This document shows positions 26,953 through 35,886 of a stretch of 35,886 bases of DNA, one piece after another. The stretch lies in the NCBI RefSeq assembly GCF_000090795.2, contig NW_003546856.1, positions 7,766 through 43,651 on the forward strand, read 5' to 3'. The position numbers were made by a program, and so were the translations under genes. Position 1 is the first letter of the stretch, and each line of letters starts with the position of its first letter. This stretch comes from Amphimedon queenslandica (lineage: Eukaryota; Porifera; Demospongiae; Haplosclerida; Niphatidae). The notes below the pieces were generated by a model. The model saw nothing but the letters and a program-made list of their open reading frames with translations, had not been told where the DNA came from and searched no databases.

Positions 26953-29900
26953 CTATATTTCTTTGTGACGGCTGATATTAATGCTTAAGTTTGTCCCCCC
27001 AATTTCAAACAACTCATTTATTGTGTCAGCAGCAGTTGCTTCATTGAAAATATAAACATACAAGCTGATGAAGGGAAATGCTTTTTTAAGCACTTGGGCA
27101 CTTCTTTCTCTCAACTCAATGGTGTCAATTCTTTGCATTGATATCTAATAATGAGTAGCAGTTATAAAACACTATATAGTCTACAAGTATAACTAACTGT
27201 GTCTGGCATTTCTTCACTATCATTTGGTGATACAATCCATCCTGAGAATTCCTTAGTATCTTTAAAGCAAGTTAGATCAAGAGAGAGCATGGAAGAATTA
27301 AAGACAAATGGAAGGTATGATGAGCCTTGAAGACCATATCTACATGCATACTGAATTCGCTAAATAGAAAATACAGCTATTTTCAAATTCTATTCAGCTA
27401 TAAAATACCTTTAAGTTAGCATATAAAAGCTTTGTAAAAACAATATTCAGAGTCCAAAAGTTCTTGTACTTTCTTTCATAAAAACATTGAGCAACATATC
27501 TCACTAAAGTTTCGTCTTGCCTGAAAAAATTAATAATAAATTAAAACTGTGATAGTAATGCTACTTACATTTCTCTTCTGTACAATATGCATAAGAAACA
27601 ACTGGTTTTTTGTTGAATTGATCCATTAAACTCTTGATCCACTTTTTCAAAGATTATCTTTTTTTTCTTCAAGTCAATGCTGCCAATGGCAAAACACAAA
27701 TCTGATCTAGTCTGATCAGATTCATCAACACAATGCTCCAGCTTAATGGTTGCTGGTTGAGACAGCTTTGGCTGCATTGTGATATCATATACAGCACTTA
27801 CAAGAGTATACCCATCAGGATAGACAAATGGACCAGAGAAGAGAGTACAAACTTTGATTGCAAACTTTTTATTTCTTTTTACTGGCACCTGAATTTCATA
27901 ACCATACTCAACATCTTTAAGAATATTTGTCTCTAGTTGAACTTCATGCTCAACTTCATTGATTGCATGACATGTGCCTAAAAATAGAACTTCATAAAGC
28001 TTTAGGTAAAAACTATCTATACATGTGATATAAACTGGTAATTATTTAAACAAACAACTCTCAACACTTGACAAGTGATAATTACATAAGATAAACTAAG
28101 AGAGCAAAGAGGAGCGAGAGAGAGAGAGAACCAGAACAAAGGAAGGTGAACAGAACAATAGAGCAATAAACTATATACAGTATAATACATGTGGTCAGTC
28201 TAGAATGTTCTGTGCATGTTACATAACTAGAGATAATTAAGTAAACCACAATAGATTTAATAAGATGTATGCATAGCAATAATAATAAGCACTAAATTGT
28301 ACATCTCCCACAACATGTATATTATATATGTAATAATTATTTGTACCTTTAAATAATGCTTCCACTAAACTATGTATAATCTGCTCTGGTTTATTAATAA
28401 TTTTAGCTCTCTCTAAGGATTCATTTCTTGTTTCGTCAATGTGATAGTTGCGATACGCAATGCTAAAAAGATCAATTGGTATTGTCGAGGCTCCAGTCAT
28501 TCCAGCAACAGGACCAGTAGTAGATCTATGTGCTGCAAGTGCAACTGTTTCTACTGTATTCTCAGCTTCAGGTACAGTATCTGCAGTTGCACCTCTGATA
28601 GTTGCTGCACCAATAGCTGAAGATTCTGGTTCATGAGGTGCAAGTTGTGTCAACATTTGATAATATTTTTTGGCATCTTCATTAATTATCAAACTAATCT
28701 GCTGATCTAGGTTGATAATTGCTAGTGCTTTCTTTAACCGTTTCTTATTAAGAACTAATGAAGCAATTGCAACACCAGTAGTACCTAACCCGACAACAAG
28801 ACCTACTGCAGATATTGCAAGAGTTCCACCAAAAGTGATAGGAGCCAGAAGTAATCCTGTTGCAACTAGGCTACGACTTATTACTGGGCCTGCAATTTGA
28901 ACTGCCCTTTCTTTACGGACTATTGAAATGACTTCTTCCTTGTTTTCTTCCAAATTGTCTATAGTCTTGCAACGGATGGGATACCATATTGAATGGTATA
29001 CTTCCAATTTTTGCTCAAGAGTTTCAATCCTAAGAACAAAATATAAATTTATCAAATAAAATATGCTACTACTTACATGTCATTAGTTGATTTGACAATA
29101 CATAAGTAATTCCCAACAGTGTCATGCCATATGCTTTTCACAGTAGTGCTATTATTATTAGCACATATTGTTTCAAAGCATTCTTGGACACTGGTGTGGC
29201 TCAGCTTTTCTGTGAATTCTTTCACTACAGGAGATGATGCTGTATTGTGTGCAGAAGCAAGGACTAGAGAATTTTTGGGGCAAATGTGCAGAGGCAAATG
29301 GAAACCAATTTCGGAGTCATTCTTTTTCTTTTTATCATCACTTAATGAATCAAAAAAGAATATAGCTGGTATTGGGGATCTTTCAAAATGGCAAAACAAA
29401 GCTGAATAAGGCACAGCCACATCATCAGCATCATATAGCTCAGCAGTCTTCCCTTTACTGAGAAACACTAGAGCTATCATCGATAATTGAGAATGATCTA
29501 CTTTACTGAATTCTTCAAGCAAAGTAGCTATCGATTCTGAGGAGAAGCTGTTGAAGTAAAGAACAGCAAACTCAAGATCTTCAAAAGCTTTTTTAAGAGC
29601 TGCTGCTTCTTCATTTAATATCCTTTCTTCATTCTCCACCTTGACCTCTCCCCGATTATCAATGATAACAGCTAAAGCAATCTCTATAAGAATTACAAAA
29701 AATGCTACTCTGGATGTAATTGATATTGTTCTTACTTTTATTTAGTTTTAGTTTTGATAATCTGTGCTTGTGCTTTATTGTATTGCAGCAAAAAGCAGTA
29801 AGGTCAAGCTGCCAGTTGACACAAGGAGGAATATCATCATATCTAGGGTTGTAGTCATAGTATCCAGCTGGAAAAACGTCAAATGTTGTCTTTTCGGGTG

Positions 29901-32410
29901 CATTTTGACTATGCTCTGATTTGTGTTGTGATTGTAGAAGCTCAGTGACAAATGCATTTATTTTTTCCTTACGATTTTGAACTCTACCAGTCAGTCGTTC
30001 TTTCTTCAGCTGTTCCCAAGCATCTGTTTCATCCTTTCGAGGCTCCTTACTTTTGTCATCTTTATCTCCTTTGTTCCATATTTCTAGCGGTTCCCTATTT
30101 GCAAAGGTTAAGACAAACACCACTCTCTCCCAAAATTTTTGACCAAACGCTTGATGGAACTTCTGCATAGCAACTTTGTCATCATTGGTGAATCGATAGT
30201 CTGTCATCTTCATGCAGTAGAGGACCAAACTGATCTCATTACACTCCTTCTTCATTTCTTGAATGTGTTTATGTTCCTTTTTTTGAATATCTTGTAAACC
30301 AGGAGAATCAATTATTGTGACATTGACACCAGGAATGATGTTTGGGTACGTATAAGACTGTGATGTTTGTGTACAGCAGTCAGTACCTGAGCTCTCGGGC
30401 ACGATTTCTTCTCCTAGCTCAATGAGGCTGTTGACTAGTGCAGACTTCCCTTGTCCTGTTCTTCCAATGACTAGTATGTTCACATCTGTTGAAATATTTT
30501 CTTCTTGGATGAGCTCCTTGAAGGTTTTCATTGCATTAGTATCTATTATAGGAAAGCAAGTACTTAGTTAATGCATTGCATAATAAAGTATTAGTACCTA
30601 TTTTTGGTGATGTATCTGACAGATTGAAATTAGTTATATCTATACACAAAAACAAATAGAAAAGTAACAAAAATCATTAAATCATTAATCATTAGATGTA
30701 AAAAAGTAAGAAACAAGAGGCTATATATTTATTAAGTGGTGTGGTATGAAATTTTTCATGATCGCATGAATTTATTTGAAAGCAGTCTGTGTGATGCATG
30801 TAGAATACTTCATTTTTTGTGCAACATTTCTTGCTACACCAGTTTGAAGCGCTTCCTTGTTTCCTTAATACATTTTAATCTAGTGTTATAGCCTCACAAG
30901 CCAGACCCTCCCCCTTTTATTGACATTTGAACTTGCAAGACTACACCTATAAGACCCCTTTTTTAGTATGCTGTCCCATTTTAAAGCTGATTGCAGGTGC
31001 TGAATGAATGGATAACAACCGCACACAATATGATGTGCATTTCTAATGAGACAACTGATGGCTTGAAGAGGTCTACACTTTACCTCTTTTTCATTGCATT
31101 TTGCACCCAATTTTCTCACTAACATGCACTTGAATCATTTTTGCTATTAACAACAAACATTCTACATGTTTTTCTGAATGTTATGTAAATTTAATCTAGG
31201 CTAGCAACTCCTAAGTGGCTCTGCTTTCTGATAGAACACATTCTGGTGAAACTGACGAAACTGTTAAGTCTAAATACATTTACTTCCACTTTTAAATCCA
31301 AGCACAAACAGTCAAATCTTACCATAAATATAGTGATAATGAAATAACCTGATACTATCGATGCTAAATCTAGCAACCTCAATCTTAAAACTTGGTATAT
31401 CTAGATCTAGTTTGTGCAACAAGTTTTTTTTACAGAATCTGGACCAATTCTCTTAGTTTCTGTACTTTGGAGGTTCTGAATAGGTTCTTCCACTTGAGTT
31501 CAAAGCCTCAAAGCATAACTTATATGCCTAATGAATGCAGCATGCATGCTATGATGTCACTACATGACACTATAGTGTTTGACGTTTTAAATTTTGGTGA
31601 CACAAAAATAATTTACTTGAGGATTTACCAATTTTTAATTCTGCCATGTTGATCTCAGGTATAGATCTATCATCTGCTGGAGCACCACCTGCAAAGGGAA
31701 AATAGAGTTTCTAAGTTTTTAACAGAAATCAATGGAATATTGGTTATATTGTTATCTATACAAGTAATATTTTTACCGGTGCATGCAGTCTGTTATATTA
31801 TCTACTACAGACCCTTAATATTTCATAGTAGACTCCTGGCAAAGGTCTACAGCATAGTAGACTCTTGGCAAGGTCTACAGCATAGTAGACTCCTGGCAAG
31901 GTCTACAGTATAGTAGACTCCTGGCAAGGTCAACAGCATAGAAGACTCCTGGCAAGGTCTACATGCAGCATAGTAGACCTTGTGAATCACACATACAAAT
32001 TTATCTTCAAAAGATTTTCATTATGTTCAATTTTTCATAATTCATTCCGGGGATTTAATAAAAGTAGATGTAATAGTAATTCTAATATGTATATACAAGT
32101 TAAGTGATAAAGTTAATTGCTGGTATAGGCTAATTATTATTGGCCTTGTTATTCATTTGCTATTGAGTACTATAGTGCTACATGTACATGTATTTATAAC
32201 ATGAGATTTCAGTATAGATCTACTTTGTTTAGTCAAGTTTCATTTGTGTAAAAAAAGATTTCTGTTTGTCAAAAATTTTCTTATTTTATATTACCATTAT
32301 GCATGCACATGCACTATAAAGTTGCAGTAATTTTGTTGATTCTAAATCTTACCATCATCTCCATGATCTCCTTGAGGATCATTTGCTGGAATTAATTTTT
32401 GTTCAGCCAT
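26953..32410 (-). CDS. Multidomain AIG1/GIMAP-like GTPase - pseudocaspase - ApoL-like - ZU5-like protein, copy III
   Basis: Ten exons with the same phases as copy I join to 1043 aa: 32410-32353, 31688-31629, 30639-30598, 30542-29736, 29683-29077, 29029-28347, 27977-27569, 27520-27409, 27359-27198, 27144-26953. P-loop GRTGQGKS at 80-87, DSPG at 132-135, G4-like VLTFAN. In the caspase-fold domain (~323-524) the His-bearing motif is SKG (398-400), and the catalytic-Cys region reads FDSLSDD, with Ser where copy I has Cys, so no catalytic dyad remains. The ApoL-like hairpin is textbook-like (GLLLAPITFGGTLAISAVG). The ZU5-like part keeps FVYPDGYTLVSAVYDI and LEHC. All length differences from copy I are multiples of three, which argues both copies are under selection. 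Intron 1 holds a 28-bp minisatellite. It is followed on the left by a satellite fragment and preceded by a beta-helix gene scrap. Confidence 0.86.
31824..31978. repeat. 28-bp minisatellite, five copies, in intron 1 of GTPase copy III
   Basis: gactcctggcaaggtctacagcatagta repeats (described as gactcctggcaag + gtctacagcatagta) with starts at 31831, 31860, 31888, 31916 and 31944. Each unit contains the inverted pair GTCTAC-AGCATA-GTAGAC and so can form a small hairpin. Copies I and II have only a single related stretch (agcatagtaggccttg near 9112; agcatagtacaccttg near 11192). Confidence 0.88.
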
Positions 32411-32948
32411 TATTAAGCTCGTTATTAAAGTTGTAGTCTGGGTCTACTCTGGTATGGATACTGCTCTCAAATCTCGATACTGCTGCTGTACAAAGTAAAC
32501 AAAGCCTAGAAGTACAAAGGAGCCTAAGGAGGTTGGTCATGTATTTATAAGTGATGTCACTTCCTTTCTATATTTTTACACAAGTTGAAAATTAAAAAAT
32601 TACAAACAATCAAAACAGTACTATTGTCAGCAGTATAATTAGGATCACAGATTTGATGATACTTGTTTTTTTCTAAAAGAAATAGACTAAGTGATAAGCT
32701 TATTAGATCTAATAATTAAAATGCATATGAATACTTTTTTAAATTGCTGTAAAAGGTTAGATATCTTCTTACTACCATAGTCAGGATACACAGAGGAAAA
32801 ATTTCTCTAACCTGAAAAGGAATGAACAAAGGTGCTTTGAGAATTATAAATGAAAGATATAACAGTAAAATAAAAGAATACCTAATTAGCTATCAGTCAC
32901 TTTATTAGTAAGAAAAAATAACAGTTAAAGTTTCGCTAAAGTCCCTTT
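32411..32948. other. Intergenic between beta-helix scrap and GTPase copy III
   Basis: Collinear with 11567-12143. Holds the conserved promoter motif (32552-32565) and the old AATAAA of the beta-helix gene (minus strand, 32901-32906). No exon seen. Confidence 0.5.
32552..32565 (-). promoter_or_regulatory. Conserved ETS + CRE/AP-1-like composite motif upstream of GTPase copy III
   Basis: Minus strand AGGAAGTGACATCA, 142 bases upstream of the ATG, identical to the motif of copy I. Confidence 0.45.
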
Positions 32949-33325
32949 TTAGCAATTTTCATGAACGGCAGACAATCCAGCACTTCTATCAAATAACAAT
33001 TCTTTGTAGCTACCATCATCACTATTAAGAGTATGCCTATTGACTTTGGCTTTGTAGAAACAAATCCTCAACAGCCAAAAAGCCACAGCAACCAGCGGAA
33101 TATATATAAGTATGATTTGTGTTCAATTTCATACCCATTTCTGGACTCCAGGAAGAAAATACATACAGTGAATAAGTTTATTAGTGCCATATTAGTGAAT
33201 GTAAGGATGGTGCAAATATTGTGCTTCTTCTCCTGAAATGGTTGGACAGTAGCTTGTATCACTATAATGAAAATCAGTGCTATGGCCAGATAAAAATAAT
33301 ACTGAAATTCAGTAGAAGCCATTAC
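32949..33325 (-). pseudogene. 3' fragment of the beta-helix / multi-TM gene
   Basis: Matches the last ~130 codons of copy 2 (from about the VMASTEFQYYFYLAIAL helix to the HEN-stop end), including TVQPFQEKKHN. A deletion of about 20 bases near 33120 relative to copy 2 removes part of the last helix and shifts the frame. Everything upstream of 33325, including signal peptide, beta-helix and first helices, is missing, and satellite DNA begins there. Not functional. Confidence 0.88.
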
Positions 33326-33334
33326 TTAAAATGC

Positions 33335-34000
33335 ATGCTGTAACATAAAAACTGAAGTCAGAATTGGCTCAAACTTGCTACATAGCATAAGAACATTAAT
33401 ATGCATCAGAAAATGTAATAAAAATTTGGGGTGATTTTGGAGCCATTTTTCAGAAAAACCATGGGCTATAGCCTTGGGTATTTTTCAGAATTTTGGCATT
33501 TTCTAAAAATGGCCGCAACTCGAAAAATTTAATTCAGAATTGGCTCAAACTTTCTACATAGCATAAGGACATTAATATGTATCAGAAAATGTAATAAAAA
33601 TTGGGGGTGATTTTGGAGCCATTTTTTAGAAAAAACCATGGGCTATTTTTCAGGATTTTGGCATTTTCTAAAAATGGCCGCAACTCAAAAAATTGAAGTC
33701 GGAATCAACTCAAACTTTCTACATAGCATAAGGACATTATTATGTATCAGAAAATGTAATAAAAATTGGGGGTAATTTTGAAGCCATTTTTCAGAAAAAA
33801 TCATGGGCTATAGCCTTGGATATTTTTCAGAATTTTGGCATTTTCTTAAAATGGCTGTAACTCAAAAAATTGAAGTCAGAATTCGTTTAAACTCTCTACA
33901 TAGCATAAGGACATCAATATGTATCAAAAAATGTAATAAAAATTGGGGGTAGTTTCGAAGCCCATTTTTGGAAAAAACTATGGGCTTTTTTCCCCATGCT
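33335..34000. repeat. Satellite array, about four units, at the deletion junction of the right unit
   Basis: Anchors cataag (one reads cataagaa) at 33386, 33562, 33727 and 33904, spacing 176, 165 and 177, mirroring the first spacings in the array at 20090-21115. The right end continues into the same intron 8 sequence as in intact catalase (gtcatgtaatctgtactatt). The left end abuts the beta-helix scrap. Confidence 0.9.
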
Positions 34001-34080
34001 GTTGTCATGTAATCTGTACTATTTATTATTACAATATGCATGATTATTTTTTGCCAATAAGTCTTCTATACATTACAATA

Positions 34081-34284
34081 CCATATAGCTTGAAATTTCC
34101 GTGGAATGTAAATTTTGTGATTTTCGTGGTTATGGGCTGCCCACAAAATTTAAACCCATGAAATCATTGAAGTGCCATCCCTTACAGGCTATGTAAACTG
34201 TCAACCACGAAAATTAAACCACGAATTGCCCCACTAGGAGCAAACCACGAAAATATCGACCCACGAAAATATCAAGCTATACGG
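34081..34284. mobile_element. 204-bp TA-flanked MITE in intron 8 of the broken catalase copy
   Basis: Ends CCATATAGCTTGAAATTTCC and, on the other strand, CCGTATAGCTTGATATTTTC are inverted repeats flanked by TA (34079-34080 and 34285-34286). The interior has repeated accacgaaaat motifs. The paralogous intron of intact catalase (about 21195-21202) reads cattacaatagattgc with a single TA and no insert: an exact empty site. Confidence 0.92.
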
Positions 34285-34316
34285 TAGATTGCTTGGCTAT
34301 TAGGAAGTAAACTCAC

Positions 34317-35733
<1,417 letters not shown>

Positions 35734-35886
35734 TTAAAATAAAGCTACATGGACATATATATTTATACATTGTATTGTACACATTTTGTTGGCAAGAGTA
35801 ATACCTGGTAAACTACATGTACATGTCTACTATAGTCAATCAAAACTGATTGGCAGACTTTATATTGGCAATTTTGACATTGAGGC

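Noticed and set aside
31824..31978. CRISPR-like array
   Set aside because: The 28-base units are directly adjacent without unique spacers, so this is a minisatellite in a eukaryotic intron.

Overview
This window looks like AT-rich nuclear DNA of a metazoan, most likely a demosponge such as Amphimedon. That is inferred from gene content and style: short GT-AG introns in all phases, abundant ACATGT/TACATG palindromic runs, secreted beta-helix plus multi-membrane proteins, AIG1/GIMAP-type GTPases joined to animal death and immunity domains, and a metazoan-type clade catalase. There is no sign of operons, ribosome binding sites or prokaryotic genes. Nearly all genes lie on the minus strand, so gene order reads from the right end to the left end.

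The window is built from repeated, partly decayed copies of a three-gene cassette in the order catalase, beta-helix/multi-TM protein, multidomain GTPase. Right unit: a broken catalase copy (35720-34317, running off the right edge), a satellite array, a 3' scrap of the beta-helix/TM gene (33325-32949) and an intact multidomain GTPase gene (copy III, 32410-26953). Middle unit: a complete catalase gene (24263-16362) with a whole intronless POT/SLC15-like transporter gene nested in one intron (19027-17444), a complete beta-helix/TM gene (copy 2, 15984-12144, interrupted only by an assembly gap), a decayed GTPase-family pseudogene (copy II, 11566-10139) and a second intact GTPase gene (copy I, 9341-3755). 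Left unit: worn relics of catalase 3' exons (3300-2770) and a second beta-helix/TM gene (copy 1, 2381 to the left edge). One plus-strand gene, a two-membrane-segment protein with a possible death-fold N-terminus (24452-25777), sits head-to-head with catalase.

The most interesting content is the ten-exon GTPase gene. Splicing by eye gives one open frame of 1037 aa (copy I) and 1043 aa (copy III). The order is a low-complexity N-terminus, an AIG1/GIMAP-like GTPase, a caspase-fold domain that has lost its catalytic His and Cys (pseudocaspase), an apolipoprotein-L-like hydrophobic hairpin domain, and a ZU5-like beta domain with a conserved tail. This reads as a sensor/effector protein that joins modules which are separate proteins in vertebrate cell-autonomous immunity. 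Function is inference; the splice frames and motifs are seen directly.

Mobile and repeated DNA includes two TA-flanked MITEs (one with an exact empty site in the paralogous intron), one 290-bp TIR element with a 5-bp target duplication, two foldback palindromes, a 28-bp minisatellite and a ~165-182-bp satellite at three sites, two of which coincide with or lie near duplication or deletion junctions.
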